NCBI GenBank assembly: GCA_017621475.1 | Contig: JAGATA010000041.1 | Location: forward strand, 1-64,000 | Length of the DNA stretch: 64,000 nt | Reading direction: 5' to 3' | DNA from: Clostridia bacterium | Lineage (GTDB): Bacteria; Bacillota; Clostridia; Oscillospirales; CAG-272 | Shown here: piece by piece, positions 23,325 to 31,060 of the stretch | How positions within the stretch are numbered: the stretch's first letter is position 1 | How the letters are laid out: each line of letters opens with the position of its first letter | Made by a program: the position numbers and the translations under genes | The notes under the pieces: model-generated | Seen by the model: the letters and a program-made list of their open reading frames with translations, nothing else | Told to the model about the DNA's origin: nothing | The model's database searches: none

Positions 23325-24533
23325 TTACACCTTATTAAAAACGTACTTGTCCATACGGTCAAATGCCTCTTTCACTCTTGAAAGCGGGAGCGCCAGGTTA
23401 AGCCTTATGTGTGTCGTGCCGCCGTGCTGTGTGCCGTCCTGCCAAGCAACGCCAACGTCCCAGCCCGCTTTAAGAAGCTCGTGAAGATTTTTGCCGTGCG
23501 CTCCCATCCATTCGCGGCAGTCCATAAACACCATATAAGTTCCCTGCGGTCTTGAAACGTGAACACCTCTAAAATGCTCGTTTATATAGTTGCAGGCGTA
23601 GTCCACATTACACGAAAGCACCGAGAGAAGCTCCGAAAGCCATTCGTAGCCTTCCTTCTTGTAAGCACCGATGAGCGCGTGCTGTGAAAGCACGTTGAGG
23701 GAGTTATAATGAGAAAGAGAAGCCGCTTTTTCGTGCCTTTCGCGCAGGCGCCTGTTGTATATGATGTGATAGGCGCCGATAAGACCCGCAAGGTTGAACG
23801 TCTTGGAGGGCGCGTAGAGAGCTATGGTTCTGTTTCTTGCATCATCGCTTACGGATTGCGTTGGAATGTGCTTATTGCCAAACAGGATTATATCGGACCA
23901 TATCTCATCGGACACAACGTAAACGTCGTGCTTTTTGTATATCTCCATCGCTTTTTCAATCTCCCATCTTTCCCAAACTCTGCCCGTGGGGTTGTGAGGG
24001 GAGCAGAATATCGCCGCGTGGATGCGGTTTTGCTCTATTTTGCGCTCCATATCTTCAAAATCCATGCGATATACGTTGTTTTCATCGAGCACAAGAGGAC
24101 TGTGGACAATGTTATATCCCGCGTTTTTAAGCGAGCCCGTAAAGCCCATATAAGTGGGAGAGTGAACAAGCACGCTATCTCCCATAGAGCAAAGCGTGGA
24201 AAGCGCAGACATAAGTCCGCCGAGAACGCCGTTTTCATACCCGATATGCTCGCGCGAAAGCCCCGTAACGCCGTTGCGCGTTTCGTGCCATTTTATTATC
24301 GAATCGTAATATTCGTCCCTTGTGGAAAAGTAACCAAACATAGGGTGCGCGGCGCGCTCGATTATCGCCTGACCCACCGTGGGAACTGTTGCAAAGTTCA
24401 TATCCGCTATCCACATAGGAATAGCATCGAAGCCTTCTTTAGGCGCATCGGGCGCAAAACCGCCGCCGAGCGCATCTATAGCAAGGGCATCCTTTCCCTT
24501 GCGGTCTATAATAGACGTAAAATCGTATTTCAT
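23325..24533 (-). CDS. MalY/PatB-type pyridoxal-phosphate aminotransferase (C-S beta-lyase-like)
   Basis: 402 residues, fold type I. The N-terminus MWIADMNFATVPTVGQAI matches the MalY/PatB signature 'MWVADMDF', and the PLP-binding Lys is in LYAPSKTFNLAGLIG near residue 235. Other signatures are FCSPHNPTGRVWERWE, VVSDEIWSDI and the C-terminal HIRLNLALPLSRVKEA. Proteins of this group cleave cystathionine or cysteine conjugates, or transaminate. The ATG at 24533 follows AAGGAGTG. A promoter with TTGGAA-N17-TATACT lies at 24585-24613. It is co-transcribed with two unknown membrane proteins. Confidence 0.88.
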   Translation of the reverse strand: MKYDFTSIIDRKGKDALAIDALGGGFAPDAPKEGFDAIPMWIADMNFATVPTVGQAIIERAAHPMFGYFSTRDEYYDSIIKWHETRNGVTGLSREHIGYENGVLGGLMSALSTLCSMGDSVLVHSPTYMGFTGSLKNAGYNIVHSPLVLDENNVYRMDFEDMERKIEQNRIHAAIFCSPHNPTGRVWERWEIEKAMEIYKKHDVYVVSDEIWSDIILFGNKHIPTQSVSDDARNRTIALYAPSKTFNLAGLIGAYHIIYNRRLRERHEKAASLSHYNSLNVLSQHALIGAYKKEGYEWLSELLSVLSCNVDYACNYINEHFRGVHVSRPQGTYMVFMDCREWMGAHGKNLHELLKAGWDVGVAWQDGTQHGGTTHIRLNLALPLSRVKEAFDRMDKYVFNKV

Positions 24534-24584
24534 AATCTCACTCCTTGGGACATATCGTCTTATTTTTCTTATCTTAATAAAGAT

Positions 24585-24613
24585 AGTATAGCATATCTGC
24601 GAATATTTTCCAA
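24585..24613 (-). promoter_or_regulatory. Sigma-A promoter of the MalY-type gene
   Basis: On the minus strand TTGGAA and TATACT are 17 nt apart, about 50 nt before the start. Confidence 0.7.
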
Positions 24614-24653
24614 CAGTATTTTCGCTTTAATTCGATATTTTTATCAAAATCGC

Positions 24654-24683
24654 TTGCAGTAATCGCCACTTGGGTTGTATAAT
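24654..24683 (+). promoter_or_regulatory. Sigma-A promoter of the aldo/keto reductase operon
   Basis: TTGCAG and TATAAT are 18 nt apart, 30 nt before the ATG at 24714. Confidence 0.65.
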
Positions 24684-24713
24684 ATAGATAAAACCACAAT
24701 TAGGAGAAATGCT

Positions 24714-25835
24714 ATGCAAATATTCCCGAATATAAAGAAAAATTTCGGATTCGGCTGTATGAGACTTCCAATGAAAGACGGAAACGTAGATAACGAGCTC
24801 TTTTGCCGTATGGTGGACGAGTTTATGGAGGCAGGCTTTAATTATTTTGATACCGCGCACGGATACCTCGGCGGCAAGAGCGAGGTTGCCGTAAGAGAAT
24901 GCATTACCTCGCGCTATCCAAGGGAAAGCTATATCCTTACAAACAAGCTTTCCTCCAACTTTTTTGAAAAGCAGGAGGATATTCGCCCCTTCCTTGAGAA
25001 ACAGCTCCGCATCTGCGGCGTGGATTACTTCGATTTTTACCTTATGCACGCCCAGAACAAAAAGCTTTTTGAAAAATACAAAAAATGCCGCGCATACGAA
25101 ACGGCGGCAGAGCTTAAAAAAGAGGGCAAGATAAAGCACCTCGGCATCTCCTTCCACGACACGGCAGAGGTGCTGGAAGAAATACTTACCGCATACCCCG
25201 AGGTGGAAGTGGTTCAGATACAGTTCAACTACGCGGATTTTGAGGATGCAAGCGTTCAATCCCGCAAGGTTTACGAGGTCTGCCGTAAATTTGCAAAGCC
25301 CATCATCGTTATGGAGCCCGTAAAGGGCGGAAGCCTTGTGAATCTCCCCGCAGAAGCGCAGGCTATTTTCGCAGAGCTTGGCGGCGGCTCCAACGCAAGC
25401 TACGCCATCCGCTTCGCCGCAAGCTTCGAGGGCATTTTTATGACACTTTCCGGTATGGGAAACCTCGAAATGGTGCGCGATAACATCGGATATATGAAAG
25501 ATTTCCGTCCCCTTGACGAAAAGGAGATGGAAGCCGTGGGCAAGGTCTGCAAAATATTCCACGCGCAAAATCTTATTCCCTGCACGGATTGCAAATACTG
25601 CACTGAGCGCTGCCCGAAAAAAATTCCCATCCCCTCTCTTTTCTCCTGCATGAACGATAAAATAGCGTTCAACAACTGGAACTCCGGCTATTATTACGGC
25701 GTGCATACGGAGGGCGGCGCGAAAGCAAGCGATTGTATTGGCTGCGGCGCGTGCGAAGCCGCCTGCCCGCAGAAGCTGCCCATCCGCAAGTTACTGCGAG
25801 ATGTTGCCGCCGCATTTGAGAAAAATAAGCTATGA
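24714..25835 (+). CDS. Aldo/keto reductase with two C-terminal 4Fe-4S motifs
   Basis: 373 residues. The aldo/keto reductase barrel covers about 1-270: FGFGCMRLPM, FDTAHGYLGGKSE, LTNKLSS and YLMHAQN supply the usual Asp-Tyr-Lys-His catalytic set. The C-terminus holds two ferredoxin-like Cys clusters (CTDCKYCTERCPKKIPIP and CIGCGACEAACPQKLPI). This fusion is common in anaerobes and suggests electron exchange with ferredoxin. The ATG at 24714 has TTAGGAGA upstream. It overlaps the DUF1893 gene by 4 nt and leads a four-gene plus-strand operon. The physiological substrate is unknown. Confidence 0.9.
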   Translation: MQIFPNIKKNFGFGCMRLPMKDGNVDNELFCRMVDEFMEAGFNYFDTAHGYLGGKSEVAVRECITSRYPRESYILTNKLSSNFFEKQEDIRPFLEKQLRICGVDYFDFYLMHAQNKKLFEKYKKCRAYETAAELKKEGKIKHLGISFHDTAEVLEEILTAYPEVEVVQIQFNYADFEDASVQSRKVYEVCRKFAKPIIVMEPVKGGSLVNLPAEAQAIFAELGGGSNASYAIRFAASFEGIFMTLSGMGNLEMVRDNIGYMKDFRPLDEKEMEAVGKVCKIFHAQNLIPCTDCKYCTERCPKKIPIPSLFSCMNDKIAFNNWNSGYYYGVHTEGGAKASDCIGCGACEAACPQKLPIRKLLRDVAAAFEKNKL

Positions 25836-26263
25836 ACGATTTGATAAAAGCAAAAGAAGTTCTTGAAAACGGCGCGTTCACCTGTGTTCTCGTAAACGGA
25901 GATGAAGTTATCTCTTTTTCCGAGCGCGGCGTAAAACCGCTTTTGGCTTTGCTCTCGCAGAGCAAAAGCCTTGAAAGCTTTTGCGCGGCAGATAAGGTCG
26001 TGGGCAAAGCCGCCGCGTTTCTGTATCTATTGCTCGGCGTAAAAAAACTGCACGCGCTTGTTATAAGCAAGCACGCGCTCGCGCTCCTTCGCGAAAATGG
26101 GATTTGCGTTTCATACGATACGCTCGTTCCAATGATACGCAACAGAACGGACACGGGCTTTTGCCCGATGGAGCAAGCAACGATGAACTGTGCCTCCCCT
26201 GAAGAAGCGCTCTCTGCAATAAAAGAAACACTAAAAAAATTAAACGCAAGGAGAAAAATATGA
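25832..26263 (+). CDS. DUF1893 domain protein
   Basis: 143 residues of the DUF1893 family. The opening LIKAKEVLENGAFTCVLVNG, then FSERGVKPLLALL, and the segment VVGKAAAFLYLLLGVKKLHA are the recognisable core, with a conserved Cys-x-Ser near LRENGICVSYDTLVP. Function is unknown; a relation to cytidine-deaminase-like folds has been proposed for the family. The start overlaps the aldo/keto reductase stop (ATGA), and its stop overlaps the exonuclease III start. It is often linked to Fe-S or anaerobic metabolism genes, but nothing here proves a role. Confidence 0.8.
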   Translation: MNDLIKAKEVLENGAFTCVLVNGDEVISFSERGVKPLLALLSQSKSLESFCAADKVVGKAAAFLYLLLGVKKLHALVISKHALALLRENGICVSYDTLVPMIRNRTDTGFCPMEQATMNCASPEEALSAIKETLKKLNARRKI

Positions 26264-27009
26264 AGTTTATTTCTTGGAACGTAAACGGCTTTCGTGCCTG
26301 CCTTGAAAAAGGCTTTTCAGACTTTTTTAATGAGCAAAACGCAGATTTTGTGTGCCTTCAGGAAACGAAGATGCAACAAGGTCAAGCGGAGTTTGCCCCC
26401 GAAGAATATTTTCAGTATTGGAACAGCGCCCAAAAGAAAGGTTATTCAGGCACCGCTGTTTTTACAAAACATAAGCCCCTCTCCGTAAATTACGGCATCG
26501 GCATCCCCGAACACGATACGGAGGGCAGAGCCATCACACTCGAATATGAGGATTTTTACCTTTTGTGCGTTTACACTCCCAACGCACAGCGTGAGCTTGT
26601 ACGCCTTTCCTACCGTATGGAGTGGGAAGATGCGCTTCGCGCATACATTCTCGCGCTTGACGCGAAAAAGCCCGTCATATACTGCGGCGACCTTAACGTG
26701 GCGCACGAGGAAATAGACCTCAAAAATTCTAAGACAAATCACTTTAACGCAGGCTTTTCCGACGAGGAACGCGGAAAATTTACAGAGCTTCTTGAAAGCG
26801 GCTTTTGTGATACGTTCCGCACGCTCTACCCCGATACGGTAAAATACTCCTGGTGGAGTTATATGTTCAAAGCAAGGGAAAAGAACGCTGGATGGCGCAT
26901 AGACTATTTTGTGGTTTCAAAGCGCATCATGGAAAAAGTAACTGACAGCTTTATTCTTACGGACGTTATGGGAAGCGACCATTGTCCCGTGGGAATAGAA
27001 ATTTTTTAA
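26260..27009 (+). CDS. xth: Exodeoxyribonuclease III / AP endonuclease
   Basis: 249 residues, full length for the family. Metal and catalytic motifs in order are FISWNVNGFRACLEKGF (Asn), FVCLQETKMQ (Glu), YCGDLNVAHEEIDLKN (Asp/Asn), WWSYMFKAREKNAGWRIDYF and SDHCPVGIEI (Asp-His). The enzyme incises abasic sites and degrades DNA 3' to 5' in base-excision repair. AAGGAGAAA precedes the ATG, which overlaps the DUF1893 stop. The partner genes do not suggest specialised use. Confidence 0.93.
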   Translation: MKFISWNVNGFRACLEKGFSDFFNEQNADFVCLQETKMQQGQAEFAPEEYFQYWNSAQKKGYSGTAVFTKHKPLSVNYGIGIPEHDTEGRAITLEYEDFYLLCVYTPNAQRELVRLSYRMEWEDALRAYILALDAKKPVIYCGDLNVAHEEIDLKNSKTNHFNAGFSDEERGKFTELLESGFCDTFRTLYPDTVKYSWWSYMFKAREKNAGWRIDYFVVSKRIMEKVTDSFILTDVMGSDHCPVGIEIF

Positions 27010-27018
27010 GGTGCGCTT

Positions 27019-27819
27019 ATGCTACTCTATGAAACAGCAGGCAAAAGCACGCTTACCGCAATTCTCAAAAACAAGCTTTCGTGCTTGCCGCATCTTCACA
27101 GCAGGATAGAGGCAGGATTGATGATCAAAGGCAGCGTTAATATGGTCATCCACGGTAAAAATTACACCGTGAAAGAGGGCGACGCTTTCTTCGTGCCGCC
27201 AAATACCATCCATTCCTATGAGGATAAAGAGGAGGTTTTGGCTCATCTTTTGATCTGCCCGCCGGCGGATATAGCACCATTCTTCGGGGAAACAGCGGCA
27301 TACAGCACTGCGTGCCCCGTAATACACCTTGAAGACCGCCATTTAACGGAACAAATATTCATACGTATGGAAAATCTTGCACAAAGCAGAGAGCCTCTGG
27401 CAGCACAAGGCGCAATGTCATATGCCTCCGCGATAATATCGGAAATGCTGATGTGCGCCAAGGTAGCTCCCGGCGAAAAAGAAAAAGACCTTACCGCCGC
27501 GCAAAAAATACTTGATTTCTGCGATAAAAACTATAAAAGGAATATAAACCTTGATACGCTTTCTGCGGAGCTCGGATACAGCAAATATTATATCTCCCGT
27601 GTTTTTTCGGGGGATATTAAAACGAGCTTTACGGATTATCTGCGCGGGCTTCGCATACACGCGGCAAAACGCCTTTTGAAAGGCACAAATATGAACGTGA
27701 CAGATATTGCATACGAGGTGGGATACACCTGTGTTCGCACGTTCAACAGGCAATTTTCGCAGGTGACGGGCATTTCGCCAAGCGAATATGCCAAAACAAG
27801 AAGACAAACTACCAAATAG
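27019..27819 (+). CDS. AraC-family transcriptional regulator with cupin sensor
   Basis: 266 residues. The N-terminal cupin (LPHLHSRIEAGLMIKGSVN, then VKEGDAFFVPPNTIHSYED) should bind a small ligand or metal through its His residues. The C-terminal double helix-turn-helix spans about 165-262 (NINLDTLSAELGYSKYYISR, then MNVTDIAYEVGYTCVRTFNR and the end TGISPSEYAK). It follows the exonuclease gene by 9 nt with a modest AGGTGCG site and may control its own operon or unlinked genes. A terminator follows immediately. Confidence 0.9.
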   Translation: MLLYETAGKSTLTAILKNKLSCLPHLHSRIEAGLMIKGSVNMVIHGKNYTVKEGDAFFVPPNTIHSYEDKEEVLAHLLICPPADIAPFFGETAAYSTACPVIHLEDRHLTEQIFIRMENLAQSREPLAAQGAMSYASAIISEMLMCAKVAPGEKEKDLTAAQKILDFCDKNYKRNINLDTLSAELGYSKYYISRVFSGDIKTSFTDYLRGLRIHAAKRLLKGTNMNVTDIAYEVGYTCVRTFNRQFSQVTGISPSEYAKTRRQTTK

Positions 27820-27820
27820 C

Positions 27821-27850
27821 AAAAACTTCCCTTTTTCAAGGGAAGTTTTT
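27821..27850. terminator. Bidirectional intrinsic terminator
   Basis: AAAAACTTCCCTT and AAGGGAAGTTTTT pair over 13 bp. It serves the AraC gene and the convergent 28785 gene. A near-identical hairpin recurs at 30061-30093. Confidence 0.9.
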
Positions 27851-27852
27851 GC

Positions 27853-28785
27853 TTATTTGTATCTGTCAAGCTCGTCTTTGAGGTCTTTGAGCTGATCGTT
27901 GAGCTTGCTTGCTTCATCTCTAAGATCTCTTATTTCTTGGCGTTTCCATTCTTCTTGTGCAGCTTTATAGTCATTTTCACGTTCTATCTCACATAATTCA
28001 TTAAGTAAATTAGCAAATCTTTCTTTAGCTACCATCAATTCAGGGGATTCTTCGTGCTCGCATTCTTCTCCAACTTTTTTCCATTGCTTTTCAACTTCAT
28101 CGTGTATGATCAACAAGCTTGAATTCGGATTTTTTTTGCTTTCAGCAAGATAAGTCTCAACGCACAACACAATGCTGCGAACAATATCATCCTTTATATT
28201 CTTTCCCGTATAAATCTTTACTGTTGATTGGATTTGAGGAATCAATTTTCTATAAACATTATGTCTTGCTTTATTCCAAAGTACCACGCAAATGATATGA
28301 GAAACAACAGCTAATCCTATCATTACAAAGTATAAAACTATACCAGAAACCTCAATGGTAATCTTTCCTACGGCTATTTCTTTTGTAACATTTGTTATTA
28401 TAATATCAGGTGAATTACGAGGTGTAAATAACATAACCGAAAAGATAAATGTCATTATAGCTGTAACAATGTATCTCCAAACACATTTGCCTACACCATA
28501 TTCCCCTAAAGATAAAAAAATATAATCACTATCACTACCCGACATATTAAATCTTAAAACAAAGTAAAATAATAATGCAGCCATAGTTACAGCAATTCCT
28601 CCAAGAAGAGGATTGTTTTCATTAGCGAATATCGGACTATCGAAACAAACATATGCCAATAACGCCACGCAAATAATGTACGCAACAGTATAAATTGTTT
28701 TGATAACTTTAATATCATTGAATGATTTTTTTGCGTACTTATCTCTTACCGCTTTTACTTCCTCTAAAATCTGTGTTGTTGTCAT
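27853..28785 (-). CDS. Membrane protein with C-terminal coiled coil
   Basis: 310 residues. Four likely helices lie in the first 185 residues (TIYTVAYIICVALLAYVC, GGIAVTMAALLFYFVLRF, YIVTAIMTFIFSVMLFT, VLYFVMIGLAVVSHIICVV). A soluble part follows, ending in a charged coiled coil (LCEIERENDYKAAQEEWKR and LNDQLKDLKDELDRYK). The last 16 residues are the same as those of the next gene upstream (29546), and their DNA is nearly identical there. AAGGAGAA precedes the ATG. The family is not recognised. It is co-transcribed with the 29546 gene, and the terminator at 27821-27850 closes the unit. Confidence 0.65.
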   Translation of the reverse strand: MTTTQILEEVKAVRDKYAKKSFNDIKVIKTIYTVAYIICVALLAYVCFDSPIFANENNPLLGGIAVTMAALLFYFVLRFNMSGSDSDYIFLSLGEYGVGKCVWRYIVTAIMTFIFSVMLFTPRNSPDIIITNVTKEIAVGKITIEVSGIVLYFVMIGLAVVSHIICVVLWNKARHNVYRKLIPQIQSTVKIYTGKNIKDDIVRSIVLCVETYLAESKKNPNSSLLIIHDEVEKQWKKVGEECEHEESPELMVAKERFANLLNELCEIERENDYKAAQEEWKRQEIRDLRDEASKLNDQLKDLKDELDRYK

Positions 28786-28796
28786 ATTCGTTCTCC

Positions 28797-29546
28797 TTAT
28801 TTATATCTGTCAAGTTCGTCTTTGAGGTCTTTAAGCTGGTCGTTGAGTTCCTTTACTTCGTCGAGAAGTTTTTCTTCCGTTGTGGGTAATACAGCAGAAG
28901 ATGAGTATGAATCGTTGCTTCCGTGTTCATTGATTTTCTTCCACAACCACTTGAGAAACATAAAAATTGGATATTCAACTTCAAGATTGCCGCCCAAAGC
29001 ATCTATTTCATCTGCCAATATCTTAGCTTTATTCATAGCGGAAGATTTTTTTAAACTAAAGTAAATTCCATATATAACAGCGCAAATGAACGGAACTATG
29101 GCAGAAGATAAAGCAAGTGTCCAATAAAGGATTTTCGCAAAATCAGTCTGCCTGCTGTATCTGCTGTTATAACCCACATCCCAAAGAACTGGATTTCCAA
29201 GATTCAACAAAAGAGCAATTATAGAAATTATAAAAACACATCCAAACAGAGCACCACATTCGCCACCATAACCTTTATGGTAAAAAACTTTTTTGCCCAA
29301 TTTGCCTTCTATTTTTTCAAAGCAGGCACACGCAAATAAAAAATATAAAAATATAGGAAAAGCTAACATTATTGAATATATGACTTTCTCATTTAATGGT
29401 CTTTCCGTATTCATATCAATATAATGTCGTACATAGATACAAGAAAAAATTACATATAGCGCAAGATATACGCTCTCTATAATATGCGGTATTGCAAAAA
29501 TTCGGTTTAGCTCCCGTTTCTTTTTTCTTATTTCCTTTTTTGTCAT
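28797..29546 (-). CDS. Membrane protein sharing the LKDLKDELDRYK tail
   Basis: 249 residues with about four membrane helices (HIIESVYLALYVIFSCIYV, YSIMLAFPIFLYFLFACAC, LFGCVFIISIIALLLNLG, ALSSAIVPFICAVIYGIY). A Ser-rich linker (SNDSYSSSAVLPTTEE) follows, then a coiled coil LLDEVKELNDQLKDLKDELD. Only the tail is shared with the following gene, so the two proteins might interact through it. A consensus promoter at 29577-29605 and a GAGAGGG ribosome site precede it, and it is divergent from an XRE regulator at 29683. Function is unknown. Confidence 0.65.
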   Translation of the reverse strand: MTKKEIRKKKRELNRIFAIPHIIESVYLALYVIFSCIYVRHYIDMNTERPLNEKVIYSIMLAFPIFLYFLFACACFEKIEGKLGKKVFYHKGYGGECGALFGCVFIISIIALLLNLGNPVLWDVGYNSRYSRQTDFAKILYWTLALSSAIVPFICAVIYGIYFSLKKSSAMNKAKILADEIDALGGNLEVEYPIFMFLKWLWKKINEHGSNDSYSSSAVLPTTEEKLLDEVKELNDQLKDLKDELDRYK

Positions 29547-29576
29547 ACCCTCTCACCTCAGCCCCATTTTTTCTAA

Positions 29577-29605
29577 ATTATATCACATAAATACCGTATT
29601 GTCAA
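29577..29605 (-). promoter_or_regulatory. Consensus sigma-A promoter of the paired membrane-protein genes
   Basis: TTGACA (29605-29600) and TATAAT (29582-29577) on the minus strand are 17 nt apart, about 30 nt before the start at 29546. Confidence 0.85.
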
Positions 29606-29682
29606 TTTAAAATATCATTTTGATAATGCAAAATCTTTAAGATAATTGTACAATAAAATAAAAGGATTGACGAGGATATAAA

Positions 29683-29964
29683 ATGATTGCGGATAAAATT
29701 AAATTATTAAGAGAAAAAAGAGGCTATACACAAGCCGAGCTTGCAAAAAAGCTTGGCATAACCCGTTCCAGTGTCAACGCTTGGGAAATGGGCGTTTCCG
29801 TTCCGTCAACTCACTACGTTGTTGAATTATCCCTGCTTTTTAACGTTTCCACCGATTTTCTCCTGGATATGCCGAACAGTTCTTCTGTTTCAACAGAGGG
29901 GCTTTCCTCTCGTGAAATTGCATCCGTAATCGAAATAATAGAATGTTTCAGAGAGAGAAAATAA
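29683..29964 (+). CDS. XRE-family transcriptional regulator
   Basis: 93 residues. The HTH_3 fold covers 5-62: IKLLREKRGYTQAELAKKLG, then ITRSSVNAWEMGVSVPSTHY, then ELSLLFNVSTDFLLDM. The C-terminal tail (SSREIASVIEIIECFRERK) is the usual short dimerising helix. It is divergent from the membrane-protein pair at 29546 across 136 nt that contain the pair's promoter and an ATTGTACAAT palindrome, so it probably represses or activates them. GACGAGGATA lies upstream of the ATG. Confidence 0.85.
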   Translation: MIADKIKLLREKRGYTQAELAKKLGITRSSVNAWEMGVSVPSTHYVVELSLLFNVSTDFLLDMPNSSSVSTEGLSSREIASVIEIIECFRERK

Positions 29965-30002
29965 ATAAGATATATGGACATACGTACATATGCCTGTTTT
30001 TG

Positions 30003-30216
30003 TAACCTCTTCCGTCAACCTGCGGTTGACACCTTCCCCGAAGGGGAAGGCTGAATATGCAAAAAACTTCCCTTTTTCAAGGGAAGTTTTTTTATTGACA
30101 AAATGTATATCGGACAGTCGAGGACGCCTGTCCCTGCAAAAAGAATAAATTTTGCACAAACCTCATCCACCGCAAGCGGTCCCCCTTCCCCATCTTGCTG
30201 TCGCGGGGGAAGGCAA
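30003..30216. repeat. Repeat family R1 copies flanking a terminator
   Basis: Between the XRE gene and tpiA there is no gene. 30003-30053 holds a copy reading GTCAACCTGCGGTTGACACC then TTCCCCGAAGGGGAA. 30160-30216 holds a degraded copy (CCTCATCCACCGCAAGCGGT and a CTTCCCC...GGGGGAAGG pair). Between them lies the terminator at 30061-30093. Confidence 0.6.
30061..30093 (+). terminator. Intrinsic terminator, duplicate of the one at 27821
   Basis: AAAAAACTTCCCTT pairs with AAGGGAAGTTTTTT. It shares its stem and loop with 27821-27850, so one is likely a copy of the other. Confidence 0.85.
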
Positions 30217-30241
30217 AATCATTTGAGCAAAGTTCTTTTTG

Positions 30242-30270
30242 CTTACTTTTTCTCCGAAAGAAAAAGTAAG
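30242..30270 (-). terminator. Intrinsic terminator after tpiA
   Basis: CTTACTTTTTCT and GAAAAAGTAAG form a long A/T-rich stem immediately beyond the tpiA stop. It is the same kind of AAAGAAAAAGT hairpin as in other intergenic regions of the window. Confidence 0.6.
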
Positions 30271-31038
30271 TTACTGAGCAGCTTTAACGATAGTTGTGAA
30301 GTCTGCTGTCTTAAGGGAAGCACCGCCGATAAGACCGCCGTCGATGTTTTCCATAGAAAGGAGTTCAGCCGCATTGCCTGCGTTCATAGAACCGCCGTAC
30401 TGGATAGTAACAGCTTCTGCAGCTTCTGCACCGTAAAGACCTACAACAACACCGCGGATGTCAGCGCAAACTTCTTCTGCCTGTGCGGAAGTAGCTGTTT
30501 TGCCTGTGCCGATAGCCCAAACGGGTTCGTAAGCGATGATAACGTTCTTGAGTTCTTCTGCAGTTACGCCGAGAAGAGCGATCTTTGTCTGCTTTGCAAC
30601 AGTTTCAAATGTGATGCCCTGTTCGCGCTCTGTGAGAGTTTCACCAACGCAGAGGATAACTTTAAGACCGTTTGCAAGACCTGCTTTGAGTCTGCCGTTT
30701 ACAGTAACGTCTGTTTCGCCGAAGTACTGTCTGCGTTCGCTGTGACCAACGATAACGTATTTAACGCCGCAAGCAGCGAGCATTTCGCCGGAGATCTCGC
30801 CTGTGTAAGCACCTTTAGCTTCCATATGAACGTTTTCTGCGCCGATCTCGATATTTGTGCCGTTTGCAGCAGCAACAGCAGCAGCGATGTCGACGTAGGG
30901 AACACAGAGAACAACTTTGCAGCCGTCCATACCTGCAACCATGGGAGCAAGTGTTGTAATAAATTCTGTTGTCTGAGCAGGTGTCATATTCATTTTCCAG
31001 TTGCCTGCAATGACAACATTTCTTTTAGCTTTATTCAT
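30271..31038 (-). CDS. tpiA: Triosephosphate isomerase
   Basis: 255 residues, full length. Catalytic residues are in place: Lys in VIAGNWKMNMT (near 12), His in YVIVGHSERRQYF (near 98) and Glu in IIAYEPVWAIGTGKTA (near 168). The phosphate-binding GG lies in IQYGGSMNAGNAAELL and the C-terminus ends DGGLIGGASLKTADF. It interconverts dihydroxyacetone phosphate and glyceraldehyde 3-phosphate in glycolysis and gluconeogenesis. AAGGAAG precedes the ATG, 22 nt after the pgk stop, so pgk-tpiA form one operon. The usual neighbours gap and gpmI are not in this window. Confidence 0.97.
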   Translation of the reverse strand: MNKAKRNVVIAGNWKMNMTPAQTTEFITTLAPMVAGMDGCKVVLCVPYVDIAAAVAAANGTNIEIGAENVHMEAKGAYTGEISGEMLAACGVKYVIVGHSERRQYFGETDVTVNGRLKAGLANGLKVILCVGETLTEREQGITFETVAKQTKIALLGVTAEELKNVIIAYEPVWAIGTGKTATSAQAEEVCADIRGVVVGLYGAEAAEAVTIQYGGSMNAGNAAELLSMENIDGGLIGGASLKTADFTTIVKAAQ

Positions 31039-31060
31039 TTTAACGTCTTCCTTCTAAAAA

